Source: Mycobacterium sp. PO1 (GTDB lineage Bacteria; Actinomycetota; Actinomycetes; Mycobacteriales; Mycobacteriaceae). From it: a DNA stretch of 64,000 bases. The number at the start of each line of letters is the position of its first letter. Position 1 is the first letter of the stretch. The DNA lies in NCBI RefSeq assembly GCF_017312405.1, contig NZ_BLTG01000021.1, positions 62,001 to 126,000 on the forward strand, written 5' to 3'. Shown piece after piece: positions 1 through 9,457 of this stretch. The translations under genes were made by a program, and so were the position numbers. The notes under the pieces were generated by a model that had not been told where the DNA came from, did not search any database, and saw only the letters and a list, made by a program, of their open reading frames with translations.

Positions 1-357
1 GGCCCGATCAAGACCGAATCCCGCATCGACGTCCCACGCAGCGGCCAGGACGTACCCGCGGGCCAGGTGACGTTCGGCGGTGTCGCGTGGGCGCAGGACC
101 GCGGGGTGCGTGCCGTCGAGGTCCGCGTCGACGGCCCGGACGGCGAGGGCCGCTGGCAGCAGGCCACGCTCGGTGCCGCGTACTCCGACGAGACGTGGCG
201 GCTGTGGAGCCTCGACTGGGAGGCCCGGCAACCGGGACCGCACACGATCACCGTGCGCGCCACCGACAACACCGGTTACACGCAGACCTCCGAGCGGGCC
301 GATCCGGTTCCCGACGGCGCGACGGGCTGGCATTCCGTCGATTTCGCCGTGACGTGA
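1..357 (+). CDS. Molybdopterin-dependent (sulfite-oxidase-like) oxidoreductase, C-terminal part
   Basis: The reading frame is open from the first base and ends at a TGA, so only the last 118 residues are present. They look like the immunoglobulin-like Mo-co dimerisation domain that ends sulfite-oxidase-family enzymes: an RIDVPRSG opening, a [20 protein letters not shown]-like strand pair, [10 protein letters not shown], and a closing [16 protein letters not shown]. The molybdopterin-binding domain would lie to the left of the window. The enzyme class is inferred from this terminal domain only; the substrate is unknown. The gene ends 31 bases before ligB. Confidence 0.75.
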   Translation, partial: GPIKTESRIDVPRSGQDVPAGQVTFGGVAWAQDRGVRAVEVRVDGPDGEGRWQQATLGAAYSDETWRLWSLDWEARQPGPHTITVRATDNTGYTQTSERADPVPDGATGWHSVDFAVT

Positions 358-388
358 CGCTGTCGGTGCGTCATGTCAGGCTGACGCC

Positions 389-1927
389 GTGTTGTTGCTA
401 GAGGTTGCCCGTGCCTCCGCGGACGTCGCCGGCACGTCGGCTCGGCTGGCCAAGGTCGCGCGCATCGCCGATCTGCTGCGGCTCGCCGGGCCCGAGCCCC
501 GCGAGGTCGCCGTCATCGTGTCGTGGTTGTCCGGTGAGCTGACCCAACGCCAGATCGGTGTCGGCTGGGCCGCACTGCGCACCGTCCCGGAACCCGCGAC
601 GGTGCCGGTGCTGAAGGTGCTCGAGGTCGACGACAGGTTCGGCATGATCGGCGCGACCGCCGGGAAGGGCTCGCAGGCTCGCCGCGCCGAACTGCTGGCC
701 GAACTGTTCGGTGCGGCCACCGATGTGGAACAGATGTTCCTGCGCCGCCTGCTCACCGGCGAACTGCGCCAGGGCGCCCTGGTCGGGGTGATGGCCGACG
801 CGGTCGCCCGGGCCGCCGACCTGCGGGGTGCGGCGGTCCGTCGCGCCGCAATGCTCAGCGGCGACCTGCCGGCGGTGGCCGCCGCGGCGATGACCGACGG
901 TGCGGCGGCGCTCGAGCGGTTCACGCTGCAGGTGGGCACCCCCGTGGGGCCCATGCTCGCGCAGACGGCGACCGGTGTCGGTGACGCTCTCGAGCGACTG
1001 GGCGGCACGGCCGTCTTCGAAGCCAAGCTCGACGGAGCCCGGGTCCAGATCCACCGCGACGGCCAGGCGGTGAGGATCTACACCCGCAGCCTCGACGACG
1101 TCACCGCACGGCTGCCCGAAATCGAGGCCGCCACCTTGGCCCTGCCGGTCAGCAGGCTGATCGCCGACGCCGAGGCGATCGCGTTACGCGCCGACGGCCG
1201 ACCCCACCGCTTCCAGGTCACCGCTTCGCGATTCGGCCGGCGCGGCGGCGTCGCGGCGGCCGACGCCCAGCAACTGTCGGTGTTCTTCTTCGACGTGTTG
1301 CACATCGACGGCCGGGATGTACTCGACCTACCCGCCGGTGATCGGCTCGCGTTACTCGACGCCGCGGTGCCCGCACCGCAGCGCGTCGACCGATTGACCA
1401 CCTCGGATACCGTTGCGGCCCAGCAGTTTCTGGACGCCACGCTCGCGGCCGGCCACGAGGGTGTGATGGCCAAGTCCCCCACTGCGCCGTACGAGGCCGG
1501 CCGCCGCGGCGCGGGCTGGCTGAAGGTCAAACCGGTGCACACGCTCGATCTCGTCGTTCTGGCTGTCGAATGGGGCTCGGGCCGGCGCACCGGCAGATTG
1601 TCCAACATCCACCTCGGCGCGCTGGACCCGGCGACCGGCAACTTCGTCATGCTGGGCAAGACCTTCAAGGGAATGACCGACGAGATTCTGGCCTGGCAGA
1701 CCGAGCGCTTCCTGAGCCTGGCCGACGGCCCCACCGACGGTTACGTCGTCTCGGTGCGTCCCGAGCAGGTGGTCGAGATCGCGTTCGACGGGATCCAAAC
1801 GTCGTCGCGCTACCCCGGGGGGATGGCGCTGCGGTTCGCCCGGGTGCTGCGCTACCGCGACGACAAACCCCCTTCCGAGGCCGACACCATCGACACGGTG
1901 CGCGCCATCTGGGAACGCGCCAACTGA
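389..1927 (+). CDS. ligB: ATP-dependent DNA ligase LigB
   Basis: A 512-residue ATP-dependent DNA ligase, which seals nicks by way of an enzyme-adenylate. The nucleotidyltransferase motif [11 protein letters not shown] places the adenylated lysine at about K213. Residues 1-190 form the N-terminal DNA-binding domain; motif IV (EGVMAK), motif V (GWLKVKP) and an OB-fold tail with [18 protein letters not shown] follow. Length and sequence agree closely with mycobacterial LigB as I recall it (about 507 residues). The start is the GTG at 389; no strong ribosome site is visible. Mycobacteria use NAD-dependent LigA for replication, so this is an accessory ligase. Confidence 0.93.
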   Translation: MLLLEVARASADVAGTSARLAKVARIADLLRLAGPEPREVAVIVSWLSGELTQRQIGVGWAALRTVPEPATVPVLKVLEVDDRFGMIGATAGKGSQARRAELLAELFGAATDVEQMFLRRLLTGELRQGALVGVMADAVARAADLRGAAVRRAAMLSGDLPAVAAAAMTDGAAALERFTLQVGTPVGPMLAQTATGVGDALERLGGTAVFEAKLDGARVQIHRDGQAVRIYTRSLDDVTARLPEIEAATLALPVSRLIADAEAIALRADGRPHRFQVTASRFGRRGGVAAADAQQLSVFFFDVLHIDGRDVLDLPAGDRLALLDAAVPAPQRVDRLTTSDTVAAQQFLDATLAAGHEGVMAKSPTAPYEAGRRGAGWLKVKPVHTLDLVVLAVEWGSGRRTGRLSNIHLGALDPATGNFVMLGKTFKGMTDEILAWQTERFLSLADGPTDGYVVSVRPEQVVEIAFDGIQTSSRYPGGMALRFARVLRYRDDKPPSEADTIDTVRAIWERAN

Positions 1928-1978
1928 TCCGTCGCCGCGCTGGCATGATGTGGCTTTGCCCGACCACCTGGAGGTGCG

Positions 1979-3358
1979 GTGAACAGCAGTCACGGTTCGG
2001 ACAGCAACACGATCGACGGGGTCCCCCGCCGCCGGATCGTGCTGGCCTCGATGGTCGGCACCACCATCGAGTTCTACGACTTCTACATCTATGCCACCGC
2101 GGCCGTCTCGGTGTTCCCCCACCTGTTCTTCCCGAAGGGCGACCCGACCACAGCGCTGCTGGCCTCGCTGGCCACGTTCGGCCTTGCGTTCGTCGCCCGC
2201 CCGGTGGGCTCCATCCTGTTCGGTCATTTCGGCGACCGGGCAGGGCGCAAGACCACGCTGGTCGCCTCGTTGTTGCTGATGGGTATCGCGACGTTCGCGA
2301 TCGGGCTGTTGCCGACCTACTCCCAGGTGGGCCTTGTCGCGCCGGCGCTGCTCGCGGTGATGCGGTTCGCGCAGGGCCTGGCGCTCGGCGGCGAATGGAG
2401 TGGCGCGGCGTTGTTGGCCACCGAGACGGCGGCCCCCGGTAAGCGGGGGTGGGCCGCGATGTGGCCGCAGCTGGGGGCGCCACTGGGCTTCCTGTTGGCC
2501 AACAGCCTGTTCGTGGGACTGATCCTGATGCTGGGCCACAGCAACGTCGACCCCGACCCGGACGGCGCGTTCCTCACCTGGGGATGGCGGGTGCCGTTCC
2601 TGTTGAGCGCGGTGATGGTCGCCATCGGACTCTATGTGCGGCTGCGCATCCTGGAGACCCCGGTGTTCAGCCGGGCCGTCGCTCGCGGCGAGAAGGTCAA
2701 GGCGCCGCTGGCCGAGGTGTTCCGCACCAGTTGGCGGCAGCTGATCATCGGCACGTTCGTGATGCTTGCGACGTACACCTTGTTCTACATCGTGACGACG
2801 TGGGCACTGAGCTTCGGCACCGCCAAGCTGCCGCCCGACGGTGCGGGGCTCGGCTTCGCCTATGTCGACTTCCTGGAATTGCAGCTGATCGCGGTGCTGT
2901 TCTTCGCGGCCACCCTGCCGGTCGCCGGTCTGCTCGCCGATCGGTTCGGGCGGCGACGGACGTTGTTGGTGGTGACCGCCGGGATCATGGTGTACGGCGC
3001 GCTGTTCGCCCCGATGCTCGGCTCCGGCAACACTTCGGCGGGCACCATGCTGCTGTTCCTGATCATCGGAATGACGTTGATGGGCTTGACCTTCGGTCCG
3101 ATGAGCGCGGTGCTGCCGGAGCTGTTCCCGACCAACGTCCGCTACACCGGGTCGGGGATCTCGTACAACGTCTCGAGCATTCTCGGTGCCGCGGTGGCTC
3201 CGTTCATCGCCACCTGGCTGGCTACCAGTTTCGGTGTCGCGTGGGTGGGGCTGTACCTGTTCATCGCGGCGTCACTGACCTTCGTCGCGATCCTGGTGAT
3301 GCGCGAGACCCGGGACGCGTCACTGGACTCGGCCGACCGGATAGACCTGGCGCGCTAA
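1979..3358 (+). CDS. MFS transporter, metabolite:H+ symporter (MHS) type
   Basis: A 459-residue membrane protein with about twelve hydrophobic segments. The N-terminal VGTTIEFYDFYIYATAA stretch and the loop 2-3 motif GDRAGRKTT are typical of the MHS branch of the major facilitator superfamily (ShiA/ProP/KgtP-like proton symporters for organic acids or osmolytes). A second copy of the loop motif, ADRFGRRRT, lies in the C-terminal half. The GTG start is preceded by GGAGG-like sequence (1970-1975). It precedes an amidohydrolase gene by 39 bases and may supply its substrate; the actual solute cannot be told. Confidence 0.88.
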   Translation: MNSSHGSDSNTIDGVPRRRIVLASMVGTTIEFYDFYIYATAAVSVFPHLFFPKGDPTTALLASLATFGLAFVARPVGSILFGHFGDRAGRKTTLVASLLLMGIATFAIGLLPTYSQVGLVAPALLAVMRFAQGLALGGEWSGAALLATETAAPGKRGWAAMWPQLGAPLGFLLANSLFVGLILMLGHSNVDPDPDGAFLTWGWRVPFLLSAVMVAIGLYVRLRILETPVFSRAVARGEKVKAPLAEVFRTSWRQLIIGTFVMLATYTLFYIVTTWALSFGTAKLPPDGAGLGFAYVDFLELQLIAVLFFAATLPVAGLLADRFGRRRTLLVVTAGIMVYGALFAPMLGSGNTSAGTMLLFLIIGMTLMGLTFGPMSAVLPELFPTNVRYTGSGISYNVSSILGAAVAPFIATWLATSFGVAWVGLYLFIAASLTFVAILVMRETRDASLDSADRIDLAR

Positions 3359-3369
3359 ACTGTCGTCCA

Positions 3370-3389
3370 TACGGTAAGCGAATACAGGA
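3370..3389 (+). promoter_or_regulatory. Weak relative of the 19-bp palindrome upstream of the amidohydrolase
   Basis: TACGGTAA-GCGA-ATACAGGA lies just upstream of the amidohydrolase start at 3398. It resembles the TACTGTAA-N3-TTACAGTA sites elsewhere in the window, with 7/8 and 6/8 matches per arm, but has a four-base spacer. It is recorded as a doubtful member of that set. Confidence 0.3.
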
Positions 3390-3397
3390 CGGCGGCC

Positions 3398-4696
3398 ATG
3401 AACAAAGACGACATGATCCTGATCAGCGTGGACGACCACGTGGTGGAGCCGCCGGACATGTTCAAGAACCACCTGCCCAAGAAGTACCTGGAAGAGGCAC
3501 CACGTCTGGTGCACAACGAGGACGGCTCCGACACCTGGCAGTTCCGCGATGTGGTGATCCCCAACGTGGCGCTCAACGCCGTCGCGGGTCGGCCCAAGGA
3601 GGAATACGGGCTGGAACCACAGGGTCTCGACGAGATCCGGCCGGGCTGCTGGAAGGTCGACGAGCGGGTCAAGGACATGAACGCCGGCGGCATCCTCGGG
3701 TCCGTGTGCTTCCCGTCGTTTCCCGGCTTCGCGGGACGGCTGTTCGCCACCGAGGACCCGGAGTTCAGCCTGGCGCTGCTGCAGGCCTACAACGACTGGC
3801 ATGTCGAGGAGTGGTGCGGGGCCTACCCCGCCCGGTTCATCCCGATGACCCTGCCGGTGATCTGGGACGCCGAGGCCTGCGCCGCCGAGATCCGGCGCAA
3901 CGCCGAACGGGGGGTGCACGCGCTGACTTTTTCCGAGAATCCCGCAGCCATGGGCTATCCCAGCTTTCACGACGGATACTGGGACCCGGTGTGGAAGGCG
4001 TTGGTGGACACCGACACCGTGATGAACGTCCACATCGGCTCCTCAGGCAAGTTGGCGATCACCGCCCCGGATGCGCCGATGGACGTGATGATCACGCTGC
4101 AGCCGATGAACATCGTCCAGGCTGCCGCCGACCTGTTGTGGTCCGCGCCGATCAAGAAGTATCCGGATCTGAAGATCGCGCTGTCGGAGGGCGGCACCGG
4201 ATGGATCCCGTACTTCCTGGAACGGGCCGATCGCACCTACGAGATGCACTCCACGTGGACGGGCCAGGACTTCAGCGGCAAGCTGCCCAGCGAGGTCTTC
4301 CGGGAGCACTTCCTGACCTGTTTCATCTCCGACCCGGTCGGGGTGGCGCTGCGGAACCAGATCGGCATCGACAACATCTGCTGGGAGGCCGACTATCCGC
4401 ACAGCGACTCGATGTGGCCCGAGGCCCCCGAGCAACTCGACGAGGTCCTGAAGGCCAACGACGTGCCGGACGACGAGATCAACAAGATGACGTTCGAGAA
4501 CGCGATGCGCTGGTATCACTGGGACCCGTTCAGCCACATCGCCGAAGACCAGGCGACCGTCGGCGCGCTGCGCAAGGCGGCCGAAGGACACGACGTGTCC
4601 ATCCAGGCCCTGTCGCACCACGAGAAGGGTTCCCGAGGTGCGGCGTTGCACGCGGCCGCCCGCGGCAACTCGGGTGGTCAGCCAGTCAGCGCGTAG
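3398..4696 (+). CDS. Amidohydrolase-2 family (ACMSD-like TIM-barrel) metalloenzyme
   Basis: A 432-residue protein of the amidohydrolase-2 family, whose members are metal-dependent hydrolases or decarboxylases with a TIM-barrel fold. Visible family marks are the N-terminal VDDHVVEPPDMF (H14; the first His of the usual HxH is replaced by Asp), the mid-barrel VHIGSSGK, ALSEGGTGW and the C-terminal EADYPHSD with the probable metal-binding Asp. The ATG start follows an AGGACGG ribosome-site-like stretch. It overlaps the convergent P450 gene by 19 bases. Two further members of this family sit in the operon at 30.5-37.3 kb, which suggests shared pathway logic. The reaction is unknown. Confidence 0.85.
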   Translation: MNKDDMILISVDDHVVEPPDMFKNHLPKKYLEEAPRLVHNEDGSDTWQFRDVVIPNVALNAVAGRPKEEYGLEPQGLDEIRPGCWKVDERVKDMNAGGILGSVCFPSFPGFAGRLFATEDPEFSLALLQAYNDWHVEEWCGAYPARFIPMTLPVIWDAEACAAEIRRNAERGVHALTFSENPAAMGYPSFHDGYWDPVWKALVDTDTVMNVHIGSSGKLAITAPDAPMDVMITLQPMNIVQAAADLLWSAPIKKYPDLKIALSEGGTGWIPYFLERADRTYEMHSTWTGQDFSGKLPSEVFREHFLTCFISDPVGVALRNQIGIDNICWEADYPHSDSMWPEAPEQLDEVLKANDVPDDEINKMTFENAMRWYHWDPFSHIAEDQATVGALRKAAEGHDVSIQALSHHEKGSRGAALHAAARGNSGGQPVSA

Positions 4697-5916
4697 CGGA
4701 TGGGTAGGTGCTTGAGCCCGCCCACGAAGACGGTCGCCGTATGCTCGGCCGTTCCGGCCAGTTCCACCGAGGTGAGCCGGGGCAGCAATTCGGCGTAGAA
4801 GCTGGTGATCTCCATGCGGGCCAGCGCTGCGCCCAGACAGAAGTGCACTCCGTAGCCGAACGCGACGTGCTTGTTGGGGTCGCGACCGACGTCGAAGGTG
4901 AACGGATCGGTGAAGACGTCCTCGTCACGGTTGCCCGACGGGTAGGACAGCAGCACCGACTCCCCCGCGGCGATCGGGACGCCCCGAACGACGGTGTCTT
5001 GTCGGGCTGTCCGCATGAACACCTTGACCGGCGTGACCCACCGGATCATCTCCTCGACCGCGAGCGGCAGCAGCGCGGGCTCGCGCTGGAGCCGGTACAA
5101 CTGGTCGGGATGTTCGATCAGGGCGTGCAGGCCACCCGAGATGGTGGCGCTGGTGGTGTCGTGCCCGGCGGTGGCGACGATCAGGTAGTAGGACACCGTG
5201 TCGATGTCGGACAGCGGCTCCCCGTCGATGCGGGCATTGGCGATCGCGGACGCGAGGTCCTCGGTCGGTTGAGCCCGCCGTGCAGCGGTGATCTCGTTGA
5301 AGTAGGTGAACATGTCGAACAACGCGAGCCCACGCTCCTCCATGGTCACGCCGCGCTGCAGCTCGGTGTCGTCGCTACCGAACAGTTCCTGGGTGTAGGT
5401 GAGCATGCGGGGAAAGTCGGACTCGGGTATGCCCAACAGGGACATGATGACGTAGAGCGGGAAGTTCACCGCGACCTCCTGGACGAAGTCGCACTCCCCG
5501 CCGCGCCGGAACATCTGATCGACGAAGTCCTTGGCCAGCTCGTCGACGCGGACCTTCAACGCGCGCATCGCTTTCGGGCGGAACCAGTCCGCACCGATCG
5601 ACCGGATCTTGCGGTGCTGCGGATCGTCCATGTGGATCAGTGTGCTCACGCCCATCGCGGCCTGCTGGGCGTCGCCTTCGGCGGTGGTGAGCACCGGACG
5701 TGGCGCGTTGGTGAACACCGCGTCGTCGCGTTCGATCGCCATGATGTCGGCGTGTTTGGTGATCGCCCAGAAGGGGCGGTAGCCCTCGACATCGACCCAC
5801 GACACCGGGGCGTTGCCGCGCAGATGCGTCATTGCCGCATGCAGCCGCGTTTCGTCGGCGTAGGCACTCGGGTCGGCGAACACCCTGGCTGCTTCGTCGG
5901 CGATCCGAACGCTCAT
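4678..5916 (-). CDS. Cytochrome P450
   Basis: A 412-residue soluble bacterial P450. The heme-binding loop FGYGVHFCLGAALA gives the thiolate ligand C360; the I-helix oxygen-activation motif AGHDTT is at 250-255; the ExxR pair is E289/R292. No membrane anchor is present, as is usual for bacterial P450s that receive electrons from a ferredoxin, but no ferredoxin gene is adjacent. Its start ATG overlaps the stop of the upstream LLM oxidoreductase (ATGA), so the two are translationally coupled and probably act on the same compound. The CYP subfamily was not assigned. Confidence 0.95.
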   Translation of the reverse strand: MSVRIADEAARVFADPSAYADETRLHAAMTHLRGNAPVSWVDVEGYRPFWAITKHADIMAIERDDAVFTNAPRPVLTTAEGDAQQAAMGVSTLIHMDDPQHRKIRSIGADWFRPKAMRALKVRVDELAKDFVDQMFRRGGECDFVQEVAVNFPLYVIMSLLGIPESDFPRMLTYTQELFGSDDTELQRGVTMEERGLALFDMFTYFNEITAARRAQPTEDLASAIANARIDGEPLSDIDTVSYYLIVATAGHDTTSATISGGLHALIEHPDQLYRLQREPALLPLAVEEMIRWVTPVKVFMRTARQDTVVRGVPIAAGESVLLSYPSGNRDEDVFTDPFTFDVGRDPNKHVAFGYGVHFCLGAALARMEITSFYAELLPRLTSVELAGTAEHTATVFVGGLKHLPIRYALTG

Positions 5917-6956
5917 CTCGTCTCCTTCGTCCCACTGCGCAGATCGGTCACCAGCTCGGCAATGGTGGTCTCGTCGATCGATGACGGAAAGCCCACCAGC
6001 ACACGGTCGATCAGGCCGGCGCAGCGTGACCTGATCTTCGTCACCACGTCCCGGACCGGCGCCACCACCGCGAACTCGTCGAGGATCGTGTCGTCGATCA
6101 AGGCGCCCATCTCATCCCAGCGCCCGGCACGCGACAGGTGGTGCAGGTCGGTCTGCAGCTCCCCCCAGCCGTGGAGTTCCAGCACGCTGCGGTAGGCCGG
6201 GGTGGAGGCATAGAACGCGATCTGTTTGCGGGTGCCTGTCGCAGCCGTGGCGACTTCGGTGTCGTCGCGGCCGGTGACGACGAACATCGGGCAGGTGAGC
6301 TGGACGTCTGCGCGGGCCCGCCCCGCGCGTTGCAGACCCCGTGACAGCGTCGGCACCGTCACCTCCCGCAGGTAACGCTGCGTCGTGAACGCGTGGGCGA
6401 GCAGACCGTCGGCGACCTCGCCGACCATCTCGGTCATCCGATCCCCGACCGCGGCGACGAAGACCTTGGGGTCCCCGAAGCTGTGCGCGGGCGGGACGAA
6501 CATCGGCGTCATCAACGTATGGGTGTAGAAGTCGCCGCGGAAATCCGGTGGTGTGTCGTTGCGCCAACACGACCAGATCGCGCGCATCGCCAGCACGAAC
6601 TCCCGCATCCGGGCCACGGGTTTGCCCCACGGCATACTGAAGCGCTTCTCGATGTGCGGCTTGATCTGGGAGCCGAGGCCCAGGATGAGCCGGCCCCGGG
6701 AGTAGTCCTGGAGATCCCAGCCGATCTGGGCCAGTGTCATCGGATTCCGGGCGAACGCCACCGCGATGCTGGTGCCCAGGTCGATGCTGGTGGTGTGTTC
6801 AGCAGCCAGCGCCAGCGGCAGGAACGGGTCGTGGTTGATCTCGGCGGTCCAGCAGCCGTCGTAGCCCAGGCCCTGCAGGCGAATCGCCGCGTCCGCAGCG
6901 GTGGCGAGCGGACTGACGACGGCCGCATCCACCTTCAGGCCGCCTCCAGCACCCAT
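5913..6956 (-). CDS. LLM-class F420-dependent oxidoreductase
   Basis: A 347-residue luciferase-like (bacterial luciferase/MER superfamily) TIM-barrel protein. Family marks are GLGYDGCWTAEINHDPFLPL near the start, LGTSIAVAFARNPMTLAQ, the DYSRGRLILGLGSQ turn, and an EFVLAMRAIW helix. In mycobacteria such proteins usually use coenzyme F420, but FMN use is not excluded. The reading frame runs upstream to 7193, but that part is compositionally odd and would cross the divergent carboxyltransferase start, so ATG 6956 is preferred. A 19-bp palindrome lies 12 bases upstream. It is coupled to the P450 downstream. Confidence 0.88.
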   Translation of the reverse strand: MGAGGGLKVDAAVVSPLATAADAAIRLQGLGYDGCWTAEINHDPFLPLALAAEHTTSIDLGTSIAVAFARNPMTLAQIGWDLQDYSRGRLILGLGSQIKPHIEKRFSMPWGKPVARMREFVLAMRAIWSCWRNDTPPDFRGDFYTHTLMTPMFVPPAHSFGDPKVFVAAVGDRMTEMVGEVADGLLAHAFTTQRYLREVTVPTLSRGLQRAGRARADVQLTCPMFVVTGRDDTEVATAATGTRKQIAFYASTPAYRSVLELHGWGELQTDLHHLSRAGRWDEMGALIDDTILDEFAVVAPVRDVVTKIRSRCAGLIDRVLVGFPSSIDETTIAELVTDLRSGTKETR

Positions 6957-6968
6957 GCTGATCGACGC

Positions 6969-6987
6969 TACAGTAAGCAATTCAGTA
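6969..6987 (+). promoter_or_regulatory. 19-bp palindromic operator candidate (site 1)
   Basis: TACAGTAA-GCA-ATTCAGTA sits between the divergent LLM oxidoreductase (start 6956) and carboxyltransferase (start 7034). It matches TACTGTAA-N3-TTACAGTA at 13 of 16 arm positions, so one regulator could control both transcription units. Confidence 0.6.
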
Positions 6988-7033
6988 TGGTCAACGCTGC
7001 AGGCCGCGTCGCCACCGAAGACAGGAGATACCG

Positions 7034-8530
7034 ATGGCCGGGACCGGGGACTGGCAGGAAACTCTCGGCGAGCTCGCCCGTCGCCGGGATCACTCCCGCG
7101 CGATGGGTGGTGACGAGCGCCTGGCCAAGCATCACGGCAAGGGCAAGTTGGATGCCCGCGGCCGCATCGACCACCTCCTGGACAAGGGTTCATTCCGAGA
7201 GTTCGGCAGCCTGGTCGGCGGCGACATCGCCGCCGACGGAATCGTCGCCGGGGCCGGGTTGATCGACGGCCGGCCGGTGATGGTGGGCGCGGAAGATTTC
7301 ACCACCCTGGCGGGCAGTATCGGCCCTGGCGGAAACGCGAAGCGTTATCGGCTGGCCGAACTGGCACTGTCGGATCGCATCCCGTTGGTGATGCTGTTGG
7401 AGGGCGCGGGTTTTCGTCCCAGCGGCGAGCACTACGGACGCACCCCGACCGATCTGTTGGCGCAGGCCCGGTGCTCGGGGAAGGTGCCCACTGTCAGTGG
7501 GCTGTTCGGGCCGTCGGCCGGGCACGGCGCCCTCGTTGCGCCGGTGTGCGACTGGACGATCATGACCAGCCAGGGCGCCATCTTCACCGCCGGCCCGCCG
7601 GTGGTCAAAGAGTCCACCGGAGAGGACATCTCGAAAGAGCAGCTTGGTGGACCGGACGTGGCGCTGAGCAGTGGCGTCATCCACAACCTGGGCAGCGACG
7701 ATGCCGCGGTGCTCGACGACATTCGCCGCTACCTGTCTTATTTTCCGTCGAGCGCCTGGTCGTACCCGGCGTCGCGTGGCGCCGACGAGACGACCGGACC
7801 ACGATCCACGCCCGAACTGCTCGAGATCGTGCCGCGGGGCAACCGCCGGGTCTATGACATGCGCGCGGTGCTCGACGCGGTGTTCGACAGTCCGGATTGG
7901 TTCGAGGTCCAACCCAAGTTCGGGCCGGCGATCATCTGCGCTCTGGCGCACCTGGGCGGGCATCCCGTCGCCGTGGTGGCCAACCAGCCGCGCGTGCTGG
8001 CCGGCTCGATCGACGCCGATGCGGCCGACAAGGCAGCGCATTTCATCACCGTGGCCGACTCGTTCCATCTCCCGATCGTCTTCCTCGCCGACAATCCGGG
8101 GATGCTGCCGGGCAGCCGTAGCGAGAAGAGCGGTGTATTGCGCAGTGGGGCACGCATGTTCGCCGCCCAGACCACGGCGACGACGATCAAGCTGCACGTG
8201 ACGTTGCGCAAGGCCTACGGATTCGGGTCGATGGTGATGTCGTTGCTGGGATTCGACAATCAGAGCGCGACCTACGCCTACCCGGGCGCCACGATGGGCG
8301 CGATGAGCGCCGCCGCGCTGAGCCGGGCTTCGCACGCGGCCGAAGACGTGGAGGCGCGTCTGCGCCAGGCGGAAGTGGACGCGTCGTTCCGCTCGGCCGG
8401 CCACCTCGGCTTCGACGATCTGATTCACCCCGAGGAGACCCGCGACGCGCTTCTCGACGGCTTGTCACGGGGCATCCACCGCCGTCAGGCGGCCGCCGAG
8501 CCCGTCGCGCGCACCACGATCACACCCTGA
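7034..8530 (+). CDS. Acyl-CoA carboxylase, carboxyltransferase (beta) subunit
   Basis: A 498-residue carboxyltransferase of the AccD/PccB type, which moves CO2 from biotin to an acyl-CoA. Two crotonase-fold halves can be followed: RIDHLLDKGSFREFG, GRPVMVGAEDF and GLFGPSAGHGALVAP (about 156-170) in the first, and GHPVAVVANQPRVLAG, PIVFLADNPGMLPG and YGFGSMVMS in the second. ATG 7034 has an AGGAG ribosome site at 7023-7027. No biotin carboxylase (alpha) gene is nearby, so the partner must be encoded elsewhere. It could equally carboxylate a branched intermediate or serve an unusual acyl-CoA. A clear hairpin terminator follows. Confidence 0.9.
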   Translation: MAGTGDWQETLGELARRRDHSRAMGGDERLAKHHGKGKLDARGRIDHLLDKGSFREFGSLVGGDIAADGIVAGAGLIDGRPVMVGAEDFTTLAGSIGPGGNAKRYRLAELALSDRIPLVMLLEGAGFRPSGEHYGRTPTDLLAQARCSGKVPTVSGLFGPSAGHGALVAPVCDWTIMTSQGAIFTAGPPVVKESTGEDISKEQLGGPDVALSSGVIHNLGSDDAAVLDDIRRYLSYFPSSAWSYPASRGADETTGPRSTPELLEIVPRGNRRVYDMRAVLDAVFDSPDWFEVQPKFGPAIICALAHLGGHPVAVVANQPRVLAGSIDADAADKAAHFITVADSFHLPIVFLADNPGMLPGSRSEKSGVLRSGARMFAAQTTATTIKLHVTLRKAYGFGSMVMSLLGFDNQSATYAYPGATMGAMSAAALSRASHAAEDVEARLRQAEVDASFRSAGHLGFDDLIHPEETRDALLDGLSRGIHRRQAAAEPVARTTITP

Positions 8531-8541
8531 CCAACCCGACG

Positions 8542-8564
8542 GGCGTGACGTGTCACGCCTTTTT
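8542..8564 (+). terminator. Intrinsic terminator after the carboxyltransferase gene
   Basis: GGCGTGAC-GT-GTCACGCC followed directly by TTTTT forms an 8-bp perfect GC-rich stem with a T tract, 12 bases after the carboxyltransferase stop. This is one of the cleanest factor-independent terminators in the window. Confidence 0.8.
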
Positions 8565-8672
8565 GCGCAGCGTCACGGCGGATCACCGCGCTTCGCCGAG
8601 GGCCGCAGCCTCGGCGTGGTGTGATGGGCCCCTCCAATCATCTCCGACGTGATTGACAGCACACCTTCCCGG

Positions 8673-8680
8673 TGTATACA
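8673..8680 (+). promoter_or_regulatory. Candidate GntR autoregulatory operator
   Basis: The palindrome TGTATACA lies 30 bases before the GntR start codon. It has the GT-N2-AC core expected for FadR/FCD-type GntR operators. The site is short, so the call rests mainly on position. Confidence 0.4.
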
Positions 8681-8710
8681 TTTTGGCCAGTAAGTAGACA
8701 TGGAGGCCAA

Positions 8711-9457
8711 ATGGCATACCAAAGCGCCGCGAGTCGGATCGCAAGCCAGCTGCGGAACGAGATTCTGCACGGGGAGGTGGCGCCCGGCTCGCGCCTCTCG
8801 CAACTGAGCATCGCCGAGCGCTTCGGAGTGAGCCGCATACCCGTGCGGGACGCGATCCAGCTGCTCGCCGGCGAGGGACTACTGCACCCGACATCGAAGG
8901 CGACCGCGATCGTCACCGGCATGTCGGTCCCCGAACTGCAGGAGCTCTACGAACTACGCGAAGCGGTCGAACCGCTCGCGACCCAGATTGCGGTGCCCAG
9001 CGTCGGGCGCGCGGACATCCTGTCGATGCGCAAGCACATGGAGCTGATGGAATCGAGCAACGAAGCGCCGATCTGGTTGGCAGCCAACGCCGAGTTTCAC
9101 GCGTGCGTCTACAAACGGGCCAGCCGGCCCCGCATGATCGAACTCGTCGAACAATTGCGCCGGCTCACCGACCGGTACCTCTACATGCACCTCGAGGTCA
9201 TCGGGCATACCGAACACCTCCACGCCGAGCACCTGGGAATCCTGCGCGCAGTGGAAAGCGGCGACGCAGCGCTCGCGGCGAGGCTCACCCGTGAGCATCT
9301 GGCGACCTCACATGACTACATCCTCTCCTACCTGCTCGAGCATCCCGGTGGAGCCGGGGTCGACGACGTCGTGAACTACCACGACCGCGGTAACCAAGAA
9401 CCCGCACCCACGGCAAAGAAGCCGAGGGGCGCCCAAGTGAAGGGAACTCAATCGTGA
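8711..9457 (+). CDS. GntR-family (FCD type) transcriptional regulator
   Basis: A 248-residue regulator. Residues 1-75 form the GntR winged helix-turn-helix (ASRIASQLRNEILHGEVAPG, SQLSIAERFGVSRIPVRDAI, GLLHPTSKATAIV); the rest is an all-helical FCD ligand domain (ELYELREAVEPLATQIA, NAEFHACVYKRASRPRMIE, EHLGILRAVESGDAALA). ATG 8711 was chosen because TGGAGG at 8701-8706 precedes it; an in-frame GTG at 8672 lies inside the putative operator. The stop overlaps the next gene's GTG, so it probably governs the ABC transporter operon in response to its substrate or an intermediate. Confidence 0.9.
   Translation: MAYQSAASRIASQLRNEILHGEVAPGSRLSQLSIAERFGVSRIPVRDAIQLLAGEGLLHPTSKATAIVTGMSVPELQELYELREAVEPLATQIAVPSVGRADILSMRKHMELMESSNEAPIWLAANAEFHACVYKRASRPRMIELVEQLRRLTDRYLYMHLEVIGHTEHLHAEHLGILRAVESGDAALAARLTREHLATSHDYILSYLLEHPGGAGVDDVVNYHDRGNQEPAPTAKKPRGAQVKGTQS

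Noticed and set aside
6957-7193. N-terminal extension of the LLM oxidoreductase to GTG/ATG codons up to 7193
   Set aside because: The added residues are Arg/Pro-rich and unlike the family, cross the operator at 6969 and overlap the start of the divergent carboxyltransferase.
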